Below, in pieces: positions 43,373 through 52,208 of a stretch of 64,000 nucleotides of DNA. Source of the stretch: Sphingopyxis terrae subsp. terrae NBRC 15098 (lineage in GTDB: Bacteria > Pseudomonadota > Alphaproteobacteria > Sphingomonadales > Sphingomonadaceae); the NCBI RefSeq assembly GCF_001610975.1, contig NZ_CP013342.1:2489001-2553000 (forward strand). Reading direction: 5' to 3'. The number at the start of each line of letters is the position of its first letter. The stretch's first letter is position 1. Made by a program: the position numbers and the translations under genes. Under the pieces are notes generated by a model. It had not been told where the DNA came from. It made no database searches and saw only the letters and a list, made by a program, of their open reading frames with translations.

Positions 43373-44662
43373 ATGACCAGCGTATCGCCCCCGACCGAAA
43401 GCAGGCGCGCCCACCCCGCCGGAGTGGGCGTCGCCGTTCCGACCGGCGGCATCAACATCCGCATTGTGGCAACCGGACTGCTGCTCTTCATGGCCGCGGT
43501 CTTCGTGACCGCAAAATATTATCAGGATGTGCATCCCGCCGTCGGCTTCGTCCGCGCCTTTGCCGAAGCGGCGATGGTCGGCGGGCTGGCCGACTGGTTT
43601 GCCGTGACCGCGCTGTTCCGTCACCCGATGGGGCTGCCGATCCCGCACACGGCGATCGTGCCGCGTAACAAGAATCGCATCGGCGACACGCTGGCGCGCT
43701 TTCTGCTCACCAATTTCCTGTTGCCGCGCCTGATCGCGCGCAAGATGCAGACGGTCGATGTTGCGGGCGCAGTCGGCAAATTCCTCTCGCAGCCTGCCGA
43801 GGGCGGCGGGCGGCTGAGGCTCGGCGCGTCGCGGATCATCGCCGACGGGCTCGGCGCGCTCGATCAGCAGCGGCTCGGCGGCATGGTCAAATCGGCGATC
43901 GCGGACCGGCTGCGCGAACTCGATGTCGCGCCGCTGCTCGGGCAGGCGCTGCAGGCGGCGCTGGCCGAGGGGCGGCATCAACCGTTGCTCGATGCGATGG
44001 TCAAATGGGGGTCGAAGACGCTCGACCTCAACGAGCATCTGATCCACCAGATGGTCCACGACAATTCGGGGGCCATCGTCCGCTTCACCGGCCTCGACGA
44101 GAGCATTTCGAACCGCATCGTCGCCGGCCTGTCGAAGCTGCTCAGCGAAATGGCGGTCGACGAAACCCATCCGATCCGCATCCGCGTCGAAGAGGGGCTC
44201 GCAAAGCTGGCGCTCGATCTGCAGCATGACCCGGAAATGCAGGAAAAGGTTGCGCGGGTGCGCGACGAACTGCTCGACAACCCGGCGGTCAAGCGCTGGC
44301 TCGACGGATTGTGGGAACAGGGGCGGGGCGCCTTGCTGCGCGCGGCGCGCGATCCAGAGACGATGCTCGCGGGCCGGATCGGCGAGCTGGTGACGCAGTT
44401 CGGCGCGATGCTGGGCGAGGACCAGGCGATCAAACGCACGCTCAACCGCTACGCCCGCCGCGCCGTCGTCGGCGCGGTCGACAGCTATGGCGAGACGGCG
44501 CTGAAGCTGGTGTCGGACACGATCCGCGGCTGGGACGCGAAAACGATCACCGACCGGCTGGAAAATGCGGTCGGCGACGATCTGCAATATATCCGCATCA
44601 ACGGCACGCTGGTCGGCGGACTGGTGGGCGTTTTGATCCACACAATCGATATCTGGATTTGA
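43373..44662 (+). CDS. DUF445 family membrane-associated protein (YjiN-like)
   Basis: A 429-residue protein with an N-terminal hydrophobic hairpin (IVATGLLLFMAAVFVTA and AFAEAAMVGGLADWFAVTALF, the DUF445 signature), a long helical middle (about 100-380) and a final hydrophobic segment INGTLVGGLVGVLIHTIDIWI. Function is unknown. The ATG at 43373 has no Shine-Dalgarno and fits leaderless expression. It converges with the next gene after 31 nt. Confidence 0.85.
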   Translation: MTSVSPPTESRRAHPAGVGVAVPTGGINIRIVATGLLLFMAAVFVTAKYYQDVHPAVGFVRAFAEAAMVGGLADWFAVTALFRHPMGLPIPHTAIVPRNKNRIGDTLARFLLTNFLLPRLIARKMQTVDVAGAVGKFLSQPAEGGGRLRLGASRIIADGLGALDQQRLGGMVKSAIADRLRELDVAPLLGQALQAALAEGRHQPLLDAMVKWGSKTLDLNEHLIHQMVHDNSGAIVRFTGLDESISNRIVAGLSKLLSEMAVDETHPIRIRVEEGLAKLALDLQHDPEMQEKVARVRDELLDNPAVKRWLDGLWEQGRGALLRAARDPETMLAGRIGELVTQFGAMLGEDQAIKRTLNRYARRAVVGAVDSYGETALKLVSDTIRGWDAKTITDRLENAVGDDLQYIRINGTLVGGLVGVLIHTIDIWI

Positions 44663-44693
44663 CCGTCGCCCCGTGGAGGGTGGAGCCGCTGGC

Positions 44694-45485
44694 CTAAAGA
44701 CAGGCCGCCAGTCCCTCGCGAAAACTCGGGTAGCGCGGAATCCACCCCAGCAGTCGTTTCGCCTTGCCGTTCGCAACGCGGCGATTCTCGGCATAGAAGG
44801 CGCGCGCGGCGGGCGACAGGCCGGCGGCGTCGAGCGATTGCAGCGGCGGCATCGACGCCCCCAGTAGCGCGCAGCCCCATTCGACGAGGCGGTTCTGGTG
44901 GCACGGCGCCTCGTCGGCAAGATTGTAGACGCCCGCCGGGCCGCGGAAGGCGGCGATCACGCCGCCTGCGATATCGTCGACATGGACGCGGCTGAAAACC
45001 TGGTCGTGCAGATCGATCCGGTGCGCACGGCCTTCGCGGATACGATCGAGGATGCTGCGGCCGGGACCATAGATGCCCGGCAGCCGAAAGACGCACATGT
45101 CGCCGCGCAGTGCGGCCCACGCCGCATCGGCGGCGTTGCGGTCGGGACGGCGGCCCTTCACCGGTCCGCTTTCGTCGACCCACGCGCCGCCGGTATCGCC
45201 ATAAACGCCTGTCGAGGAAAGATATCCGGTCCACCCCGCCGGCGCGAGCGCCACCGCCTCGCCATAGCGGGCGAGCACTGGGTCGGTGCCGTCCGCCGGG
45301 GGCACCGACGACAGGATATGCGTCGCCGATCGCAGCGCGCCCAGCACCGCGGCCTCGTCGGCGAAGGCGATGCTGTCGCCGCGTCCGTCGCGCGTCGTCC
45401 CGCTCACCTCCCACCCGCGCGCGCGCAACCGGTCGGCGATATGGCCCGCCGCATAGCCCATTCCGAAAATCAGCATATGTCCCAT
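44694..45485 (-). CDS. NAD-dependent epimerase/dehydratase-like (extended SDR, YeeZ-like)
   Basis: A 263-residue Rossmann protein with MLIFGMGYAAGHIADRLRAR at the N-terminus, SSTGVYGDTGGAWVDE in the position of the SDR Tyr/Ser region, and FRLPGIYGPGRS, common in YeeZ/epimerase-like proteins. The glycine motif GxGxxA is slightly atypical and no classical YxxxK is obvious, so catalytic activity is unproven. The start is 45485 (MGHMLIFG); a second ATG lies three codons later. It diverges from pepN across only 46 nt. Confidence 0.8.
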   Translation of the reverse strand: MGHMLIFGMGYAAGHIADRLRARGWEVSGTTRDGRGDSIAFADEAAVLGALRSATHILSSVPPADGTDPVLARYGEAVALAPAGWTGYLSSTGVYGDTGGAWVDESGPVKGRRPDRNAADAAWAALRGDMCVFRLPGIYGPGRSILDRIREGRAHRIDLHDQVFSRVHVDDIAGGVIAAFRGPAGVYNLADEAPCHQNRLVEWGCALLGASMPPLQSLDAAGLSPAARAFYAENRRVANGKAKRLLGWIPRYPSFREGLAACL

Positions 45486-45496
45486 CGCCGCCCTTA

Positions 45497-45525
45497 TTGC
45501 GCGGCGCGCGGCGCAAGCCTAGACC
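45497..45525 (+). promoter_or_regulatory. Candidate promoter giving a leaderless pepN mRNA
   Basis: TTGCGC (45497-45502), 17 bp, and TAGACC (45520-45525), ending 6 nt before the pepN ATG. Transcription would begin at or next to the start codon. Confidence 0.45.
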
Positions 45526-45531
45526 CGCATT

Positions 45532-48123
45532 ATGACCGACGCTTCTTCCTCCCCCGTTCCGCCCGTCACCATCCACCGCAGCGATTATCGCCCGCCCGAA
45601 TGGCAGGTGCCCGACATCGCGCTCGATTTCGCGCTCGGCCTCGATACGACGCGCGTGGGTGCGGCGCTGTCGGTCGTGCGCCATGCCGATGCGCCGGCGC
45701 CGCTGACGCTGCGCGGCGACGGCCTGACGCCGCTCGCGGTGTGCGTCGATGGCGAAAGCTGGAACGATTGGCACATGGAGGGGGCCGACCTGATCGTCGA
45801 TCTCGGCGATCGTACCCACGCCGTCGTCGAGGTCGATACGGCGATCGATCCCACGGCCAATACCCGGCTCATGGGCCTTTATGCCTCGAACGGCATGCTC
45901 TGCACCCAGTGCGAGGCCGAGGGGTTCCGGCGGATCACCTTCCATCCCGACCGTCCCGACGTCCTCAGCCGCTACAAGGTGCGGATGACGGGCGACAAGA
46001 CGGCCTTTCCGATCCTGCTGTCGAACGGCAATTGCGTTGCAAAGGGTGCGGGTGACGACGGCAGCCATTGGGCTTTGTGGGAAGATCCCTGGCCGAAACC
46101 TTCCTATCTTTTCGCGCTCGTCGCGGGCGATCTTGTCGTCAACCGCGACAGCTTTACCACCATGTCGGGGCGCAAGGTCGAACTGGGCATCTGGGTGCGC
46201 GCGGGCGACGAGGGCCGCACCGGCCACGCGATGCAGGCGCTCAAGGACAGCATGGCGTGGGACGAGCGCGTCTATGGCCGCGAATATGACCTCGACCTGT
46301 TCAACATCGTCGCGGTCAGCGATTTCAACATGGGGGCGATGGAGAACAAGGGCCTCAACATCTTCAACACGCGTTATATCCTGGCCGATCCCGACACAGC
46401 GACCGACCTCGACTATGACGGGGTGCAGGGGGTGGTCGCGCACGAATATTTTCACAATTGGTCGGGCAATCGCGTCACCTGTCGCGACTGGTTCCAGCTC
46501 AGCCTGAAAGAAGGCTTCACCGTCTATCGCGACCAGAGTTTTTCGGCCGATATGGGTTCCGCACCGGTCAAGCGAATCGAGGATGTCCGCCTGCTTCGCG
46601 CCGCACAGTATCCGGAGGATGCGGGGCCGCTCGCGCACCCGATCCGGCCCGACAGCTATCAGGAGATCAGCAACTTCTACACCGCGACCGTTTACAACAA
46701 GGGCGCGGAGATCATCCGGATGATGGCGACCCTGCTCGGTCCGCAGCGCTTCCGCGCCGGCACCGACCTCTATTTCGACCGCCACGATGGCGAGGCCGCG
46801 ACGTGCGAGGATTTCGTGCGCGCGATGGAGGAGGGCGGGGCGATCGACCTGACCCAGTTCCGCCGCTGGTACGAGCAGGCGGGGACGCCGCGGCTCAAGC
46901 TGACGCTTTCAGAGGATCAGGGGCAGTGGGCGCTCGATGTGGTGCAGACCGTGCCGCCGACCCCCGGCCAGCCCGAAAAACTGCCGATGATGATGCCGCT
47001 GCGTATCGCGGCCTTCGATAGAAGCGGCGGTGCATCGCTGCCCGATACGCTGGTGACGCTGACCGGTGCGACGCAGCGGATCGCGCTCGGCGCCTTCGAC
47101 GGGCGCCCTGCCTTGTCGGTCAACCGCGGCTTTTCGGCACCGGTCATCGTCGATTTCGATCGCGCGCAGGGGGAACTCGCCTGGCTTGCGGCGCATGATC
47201 ACGACCCCTTCGCGCGCTACGAAGCCTTGCAGCAGCTCATGCTCGACACGCTTGTCGCGGCAGCGGCGGGGAATGAAGTCGATCATCGGGCGGTGGTCGA
47301 TGCGGTGGCGCAGACGTTGCGTGGGCGCGGCGAAGATCCGGCCTTCGTTGCCGAGGCGGTGCTGCTGCCCAGCGAGGCGTTCATCGGCGACCAGATGCTC
47401 ACCGTCGATCCCGACGCAATCCGCCGCGAACGGCTGGCGCTGCAGGCCGCGATCGGCCGCGCGCTCGAGGAGGAATGGCGCGCGATACTGGCGGGCAAGG
47501 CACCGCCGGCGACCGACCTGTCGCCGCACGCCAAGGGTGAACGGCGCCTGCGCGGCGTCGCGCTCGCCTATCTTGCCGCGACGGGGATCGCCGATATCCC
47601 GGCGCTTGTCTTCGGGGTGTTTTCGGATGCCGACGGCATGACTGAGCGTCAGGCGGCGCTGGCGACGCTCGCGCATGGCGACAGCGACGAACGCGCCCAT
47701 GCGCTCGACATCTTCTATCAGCGCTACCGCGACAATCCGCTCGTGCTCGACAAATGGTTCCAGGTACAGGCGTGGTCGATGCGCCCCGACACGGTGGAGG
47801 CGGTGCGCCAGCTGGCCGAGCATCCCGATTTCACCCTGTCCAATCCGAACCGGGTGCGATCGCTTTATGGGGCGTTCACGGGCAATCAGGCGGCCTTTCA
47901 TCAGGCCGATGGCGCGGGCTATCGGCTGATCGCCGACCTTGTCATCGCGCTCGATCCGCGCAATCCGCAGACCGCGGCGCGAATGATCCCGCCGCTCGGG
48001 CGGTGGAAGCGCTTCGACGAGGCGCGCGCCGCGATGATGCGCGCCGAACTGGAACGCATCCTCGCCCAGCCCGGCCTGTCGCGTGACACGACCGAACAGG
48101 CGTCGAAGAGCTTGCTGGGCTGA
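45532..48123 (+). CDS. pepN: Aminopeptidase N (M1 family)
   Basis: The 863-residue product has the full length of the bacterial PepN subfamily. The substrate-binding motif is GAMEN (E271), and the zinc site is HEYFHNW with H304, E305, H308 and the third ligand E327 in LKEGFTVYRD. The C-terminal helical domain fills the last 400 residues. It removes N-terminal amino acids from peptides in the cytoplasm. No Shine-Dalgarno precedes the ATG. It converges with the SMR gene with just 4 nt between stops. Confidence 0.97.
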   Translation: MTDASSSPVPPVTIHRSDYRPPEWQVPDIALDFALGLDTTRVGAALSVVRHADAPAPLTLRGDGLTPLAVCVDGESWNDWHMEGADLIVDLGDRTHAVVEVDTAIDPTANTRLMGLYASNGMLCTQCEAEGFRRITFHPDRPDVLSRYKVRMTGDKTAFPILLSNGNCVAKGAGDDGSHWALWEDPWPKPSYLFALVAGDLVVNRDSFTTMSGRKVELGIWVRAGDEGRTGHAMQALKDSMAWDERVYGREYDLDLFNIVAVSDFNMGAMENKGLNIFNTRYILADPDTATDLDYDGVQGVVAHEYFHNWSGNRVTCRDWFQLSLKEGFTVYRDQSFSADMGSAPVKRIEDVRLLRAAQYPEDAGPLAHPIRPDSYQEISNFYTATVYNKGAEIIRMMATLLGPQRFRAGTDLYFDRHDGEAATCEDFVRAMEEGGAIDLTQFRRWYEQAGTPRLKLTLSEDQGQWALDVVQTVPPTPGQPEKLPMMMPLRIAAFDRSGGASLPDTLVTLTGATQRIALGAFDGRPALSVNRGFSAPVIVDFDRAQGELAWLAAHDHDPFARYEALQQLMLDTLVAAAAGNEVDHRAVVDAVAQTLRGRGEDPAFVAEAVLLPSEAFIGDQMLTVDPDAIRRERLALQAAIGRALEEEWRAILAGKAPPATDLSPHAKGERRLRGVALAYLAATGIADIPALVFGVFSDADGMTERQAALATLAHGDSDERAHALDIFYQRYRDNPLVLDKWFQVQAWSMRPDTVEAVRQLAEHPDFTLSNPNRVRSLYGAFTGNQAAFHQADGAGYRLIADLVIALDPRNPQTAARMIPPLGRWKRFDEARAAMMRAELERILAQPGLSRDTTEQASKSLLG

Positions 48124-48127
48124 GCGA

Positions 48128-48448
48128 TCAGGCCGGCGCCGACAGCTTGGTGCCGACGACGCCGATCACGATCAGCGCCATGAAGCCGATCTGCACGGTG
48201 CCGATTTTTTCGCCGAACAGGACGATACCGCCGATGATGACGCCGACCGCGCCGAGGCCGGTCCAGATTGCATAGGCGGTGCCGGCCGAAATCTCGCGCA
48301 TCGCAAAGGCGAGCAGCGCCATGTTGAGGAAGCTGAGCGCGATCGGCACCGTCGAGGCCTGCCACGTGCCCAGCGTTGCGGCCCATTTCAGGCTGAGTGC
48401 CCAGCAAATTTCGGTGAAAACGGCGATTGCCAGGATGAACCATCCCAT
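48128..48448 (-). CDS. SMR family exporter (SugE/Gdx-like)
   Basis: A 106-residue protein with four membrane helices. E13 in FTEICWALSLKW is the coupling glutamate of the family, and AGTAYAIWTGLGAVG in TM3 and GTKLSAPA at the end are closer to SugE/Gdx (guanidinium exporters) than to EmrE. Subtype is inferred from motifs only. The upstream 158 nt hold no secure guanidine riboswitch. Confidence 0.88.
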   Translation of the reverse strand: MGWFILAIAVFTEICWALSLKWAATLGTWQASTVPIALSFLNMALLAFAMREISAGTAYAIWTGLGAVGVIIGGIVLFGEKIGTVQIGFMALIVIGVVGTKLSAPA

Positions 48449-48606
48449 GCGCGAGTCCTTTCGTCAGGCGGGCTCGTGCGGGAGGCGCACGCCGGAAACC
48501 CGAAAGAGGCGATGCGCGAAAGAGGCGGCTATCGCGGCCGCGGCTCGCCCCTAAGGGGCAGGCGCGCAAAGTGCAAGAGTGGAGCGACGAAGAGGCGCGG
48601 CGCGCG

Positions 48607-49233
48607 TCAGCCTGCGAGCCAGGCCGCGACGTCCGCGGCGACCTTGTTAGCGGCGCGGGTCAGCGCCTCGCCGACCGGCTTTGCCTCGATCTTGCCGCCG
48701 ATCGGTTCGCGCACCTCGAAGCGGCGCTGTGTGACCGTCTTGCCGCCCGCCGCGACGCGCATCGCCTGGAGCGAGACGACCGCTTCGTTGGTGCGCGCAT
48801 CGACGCCGAACTCGAGCAGCTGGCTGGCAAGCTGTTCGCCCGGTGCGGTCAGATACTGACCTTCGTCGAGCACGACCAGCGGGGTTTTTGCCGCAACGGT
48901 TTCCGACAGGAGCCGCTGGAACAGGCGCTGCGGCGCCTCCACCCACTGGGCGTCCTTGACATAGGCGACGCTCGCATCGTCCTGCTGCACCGGGATGCGC
49001 GTGGTGCGCAGCTTTTGCGGCGCATTCGGGATCAGGATCGTCAGCGTCTGCGCTTCGCCCGCCGAGCGCGCCTCGCCGACGACCGGGGCGACATCGGAAT
49101 CGAGCGTGAGCAGAAAGGGCGGCGCCTTGCCGCCGAAACTGACACAGGCCGAGAGCGACAGCGCGCCCAGCGCGAGCAGCGCGGGGGTGCGAAGACGGCG
49201 AAGCGGGTGGGGCATGGCGGTCGTCATCCTCAT
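48607..49233 (-). CDS. ABC-type transport auxiliary lipoprotein (PqiC-like)
   Basis: A 208-residue lipoprotein. The signal ends in LSLSAC with the lipidated cysteine, and the mature domain has TLTILIPNAPQKLRTTRIPV and VVSLQAMRVAAGGKTVTQRRFEV, matching the PqiC/LptE-like auxiliary lipoproteins of MCE systems. The start at 49233 overlaps the MlaD-like gene by ATGA. It is the last gene of a four-gene operon and probably joins the MCE protein to the outer membrane. Confidence 0.85.
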   Translation of the reverse strand: MRMTTAMPHPLRRLRTPALLALGALSLSACVSFGGKAPPFLLTLDSDVAPVVGEARSAGEAQTLTILIPNAPQKLRTTRIPVQQDDASVAYVKDAQWVEAPQRLFQRLLSETVAAKTPLVVLDEGQYLTAPGEQLASQLLEFGVDARTNEAVVSLQAMRVAAGGKTVTQRRFEVREPIGGKIEAKPVGEALTRAANKVAADVAAWLAG

Positions 49234-50171
49234 TTCTTGTAATCGGGCAGCTTGCTGCCGCCGAGCACCGCGCCCGCGCCTTGCTGATCGAGCTTGTCGG
49301 TCAGGCTCGAAAGCGAGGAGGAGGTGCGGCGCAGGTCGCGGATCAGCGCATTCGCTTCGGGAATCGTCGTTTCGCTGAAGGTCTTGAGGCCGGGCCGGGC
49401 GTCCGAAATCGCCGATTCGAGCGTCTGCATCGACTTGTTTGCGGAGGCGAGCGTGTCGCGCAGATTGCGCATCGCAGGATCGACATTGCGGTCGATCGTG
49501 CCCTGCGTCGCGGCGGCAAGATTGCCGATCTGTTCGGCCGCGGTCCCCGTCTGCTGGATCGCAACGCGCGTGTCGGCGAGCGCGGCTTCGATCGCCGGTC
49601 CGTTGCGCGCGAGGATCGCGGTCGATTGCTCGACATTCTTCAGGATCGCCGCGAAGCTCGCCTGATTCTTGTCGTCGGCCAGTTCGGCCAGCCGCTCGGT
49701 CAGCGTCGACAGGCGCTGGAGAAGCTGCGGCGCGGTGTTGAGCAGTTCGCCGAGCCCACCAACGCGCGTCGGGATGACCGGTTTGCCGGCGGGGCCCTTG
49801 TCGGCGATCGGCGGCGCGCCCTTGACCGCGCCGTCGAGCGAGATTTGCGATACGCCGGTGAAGCCGACGCCTTCCAGCGCCGCGGTCGTCCCCTGCAGCA
49901 CCGGCACATGCTCGTCGACTTCGATACGCACGCGGACGAATTGCGGATCGTCGGGCCACAGCGCGATCTGCCGCACCTGGCCGACGGGAACGCCGGAGAA
50001 TTGCACCTGTGCGCCTTTGTTCAATCCGTCGACAGACTGTTTGAAAAATATATCATATTCCTGACGCTTGCCGCCGCTGTCGTTCGCCAGCCAGACCACG
50101 AACAGCGCGAGCGCAACGGTGAACAGCAGGACGAAGGCCCCGACCAGAACATTGTTCGACCGCGTTTCCAT
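49230..50171 (-). CDS. MlaD-like MCE domain protein
   Basis: A 313-residue protein with one membrane helix (VLVGAFVLLFTVALALFVVWL), an MCE domain (about 35-120, VDGLNKGAQVQFSGVPVGQV) and a helical tail of about 190 residues, which is longer than E. coli MlaD (183 residues in all). It forms the lipid-carrying ring of phospholipid transporters. Its ATG overlaps the ATPase stop by one base (TGATG). Confidence 0.9.
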   Translation of the reverse strand: METRSNNVLVGAFVLLFTVALALFVVWLANDSGGKRQEYDIFFKQSVDGLNKGAQVQFSGVPVGQVRQIALWPDDPQFVRVRIEVDEHVPVLQGTTAALEGVGFTGVSQISLDGAVKGAPPIADKGPAGKPVIPTRVGGLGELLNTAPQLLQRLSTLTERLAELADDKNQASFAAILKNVEQSTAILARNGPAIEAALADTRVAIQQTGTAAEQIGNLAAATQGTIDRNVDPAMRNLRDTLASANKSMQTLESAISDARPGLKTFSETTIPEANALIRDLRRTSSSLSSLTDKLDQQGAGAVLGGSKLPDYKK

Positions 50172-50995
50172 CAGCTCTTCCTATCTGCCCGCGTCAGCGC
50201 GTCGTTGCTGCCAGAGGCGGCGCGTCCGCGCGGTCCGTTGAAATATTCCTGTATCCAAGGATGCTCGGTGGCAAGAAGTTCCGGAATCGTGCCGACCGCG
50301 ATCACTTTTTTCTCGGCCAGCACCGCGACCCGGTCGCAGGTGGCGTAGAGCGAATCAAGGTCGTGGGTGATCAGGAACACGGTCAGCCCCATCGTGTCGG
50401 CCAGTTCGCGGATCAGCTCGTCGAACTTCGCGGCGCCGATCGGGTCGAGCCCCGCGGTCGGTTCGTCGAGGAACAGCAGCGCCGGATCGAGCGCCAGCGC
50501 CCGCGCCAGTCCCGCACGCTTGACCATGCCGCCCGACAGCTCGGCCGGATATTTGGGGCCGGCATCGTTTGGCAGGCCGACCATCGCGACCTTGTAGGCC
50601 GCGATTTCGTCGAGCAGTTCAGAGTCCATGCGCGGATAAAATTCGCGCAGCGGCACCTGGATATTCTCCGCAACGGTGAGCGTCGAGAACAGCGCACCGC
50701 CCTGGAACATCACGCCCCAGCGACGGCGCAGGTCGCGCGATTCCTCTTCGTCGACGATCGTGTCGAGCGTCTTGCCATAGACTTCGACCTCGCCCGCGGT
50801 CGGGATCTGCAGCCCGATGATCGACCGCATCAGCACCGACTTGCCAGTGCCCGATCCGCCGACGACTCCCAATATCTCGCCCGACCGCACGTCGAGATCG
50901 AGGTCTTCGTGGATCACCGCATCGCCGAACTGGTTGCACAGGCCGCGCACCTTGATCGCAATGTCGAATTTTTCGGGTTCGATGAGCTCGGCCAT
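50171..50995 (-). CDS. MlaF-like ABC transporter ATPase
   Basis: A 274-residue ATPase with Walker A GVVGGSGTGKSVLMR, signature LSGGMVKRAGLARAL and Walker B LLFLDEPTAGLD, then LITHDLDSLYATCDR with the switch histidine. The LSGGMVKR form of the signature is characteristic of MlaF-type ATPases. It sits between the MCE protein and permease genes, each joined by a one-base TGATG overlap. Confidence 0.93.
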   Translation of the reverse strand: MAELIEPEKFDIAIKVRGLCNQFGDAVIHEDLDLDVRSGEILGVVGGSGTGKSVLMRSIIGLQIPTAGEVEVYGKTLDTIVDEEESRDLRRRWGVMFQGGALFSTLTVAENIQVPLREFYPRMDSELLDEIAAYKVAMVGLPNDAGPKYPAELSGGMVKRAGLARALALDPALLFLDEPTAGLDPIGAAKFDELIRELADTMGLTVFLITHDLDSLYATCDRVAVLAEKKVIAVGTIPELLATEHPWIQEYFNGPRGRAASGSNDALTRADRKS

Positions 50996-52101
50996 CAGTT
51001 CCAGCCCAGCGAGGTGAAGAAAACGGCGAAAAAGGCGTCGAGAACGATGACGAGGAAGATGGCGGCGACAACCGCCGAGGTCGTCCGCTTGCCGACTTGC
51101 TCGGCATTCTGGCGCACCTGCATCCCTTCGTAACAGCCGGTGACGCCGATCAGGATGCCGAAAACCGGTGCCTTGATCAGCATGATCCAGAAATCGGTCA
51201 TCGGGATGATTTCACGGATGCGCTGGACATAGGTCAGCGGCGGGATTTCCAGCCCGACCCAGCAGAAGATGCCGCCTCCGATGATCGCGCAGATGCTGGC
51301 ATAAAAGCCGAGCAGCGGCATGGTGATCGTCGATGCCGCGACGCGCGGCAGGACGATCGCCTCCATCGGCGACACGCCGATCGTGCGCATCGCATCGACT
51401 TCCTCGGTCAGCTTCATCGTTCCGATTTGCGCGGCGAAGGCCGAACCCGACCGGCCGGCGACCATGATTGCGGTCATCAGCAATCCCAGCTCGCGGATCG
51501 AGGCACGGCCGACGAGGTTGATCGTGAACACCTCGAGCCCGAATTGCTTGAGCTGCACCGATCCCTGCTGCGCGATGACGATGCCGATAAGGAAGCTCAT
51601 CAGCCCGATGATGGGCAGCGCGTCGACGCCGACGGTCTGGAACCGCGTGACGATCGCATTCCAGCGGATCGCGCGGCGCGCGCGGATCTGGTTGAACAGC
51701 GCGACGACCATCGCGCCGAAAAAGCCGATGATGCCAAGCAGTTCGTTCCAGATCGCCACACTTGCGGTGCCGAGCTGTTCGAGCATACGCACCCAGGCAG
51801 GGCGCCGGTCGCCATGGATGCGATACTCGCTGGTGTCGTTCGCCAGCGCGTCGAGCAGCCGCTGCGCATCCTGGCTCGCGCCGACGACCTTCGCGTCGTG
51901 GCGATGCATCGTGCGCGTCACGATCCACGCCCCGACGGTGTCGATGCGGGTAATATTTGAAAGATCGAGGAGCGAAATCGGTCCAAGCTCGTCGAGCCGC
52001 TGCGGCAGGTCGCCCATCCGGGCGAGCGTCAACCGGCCCGAGAAGCGGACCTCTGCGCCGTCAGCGCCATCATTCGTTTCGAAGTCCGCCCAAACCGCCA
52101 T
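50995..52101 (-). CDS. MlaE-like permease with N-terminal STAS-type domain
   Basis: A 368-residue protein. Residues 1-95 form a STAS-like domain (FSGRLTLARMGDLPQRLDEL, LDLSNITRIDTVGAWIV), which in E. coli is the separate protein MlaB. The rest is MlaE, with IMVAGRSGSAFAAQIGTMKL and EVDAMRTIGVSPMEAIVLPR. It is the first gene of the operon and diverges from the HAD gene. The fusion is known in alphaproteobacteria. Confidence 0.92.
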   Translation of the reverse strand: MAVWADFETNDGADGAEVRFSGRLTLARMGDLPQRLDELGPISLLDLSNITRIDTVGAWIVTRTMHRHDAKVVGASQDAQRLLDALANDTSEYRIHGDRRPAWVRMLEQLGTASVAIWNELLGIIGFFGAMVVALFNQIRARRAIRWNAIVTRFQTVGVDALPIIGLMSFLIGIVIAQQGSVQLKQFGLEVFTINLVGRASIRELGLLMTAIMVAGRSGSAFAAQIGTMKLTEEVDAMRTIGVSPMEAIVLPRVAASTITMPLLGFYASICAIIGGGIFCWVGLEIPPLTYVQRIREIIPMTDFWIMLIKAPVFGILIGVTGCYEGMQVRQNAEQVGKRTTSAVVAAIFLVIVLDAFFAVFFTSLGWN

Positions 52102-52173
52102 GACGCGGGCGACATTGGATTATTTGCCAGGGCACGGCAAGCGAATTGGCCGCGCTTGCGGCAGGCTGCGCTC

Positions 52174-52202
52174 TTGGCCGGCGGTGGGCGCGCGGTTATA
52201 GC
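52174..52202 (+). promoter_or_regulatory. Candidate promoter giving a leaderless HAD-phosphatase mRNA
   Basis: TTGGCC (52174-52179), 17 bp, TATAGC (52197-52202). The expected start, 7 nt on, is the A of the ATG at 52209. This is the best -10 of the three leaderless candidates. Confidence 0.5.
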
Positions 52203-52208
52203 GGGAGT

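Noticed and set aside
48449-48606. Guanidine-II (mini-ykkC) riboswitch upstream of the SMR gene on the minus strand.
   Set aside because: Two ACGA tetranucleotides are present, but neither sits in a stable stem-loop, and the spacing does not fit the motif.
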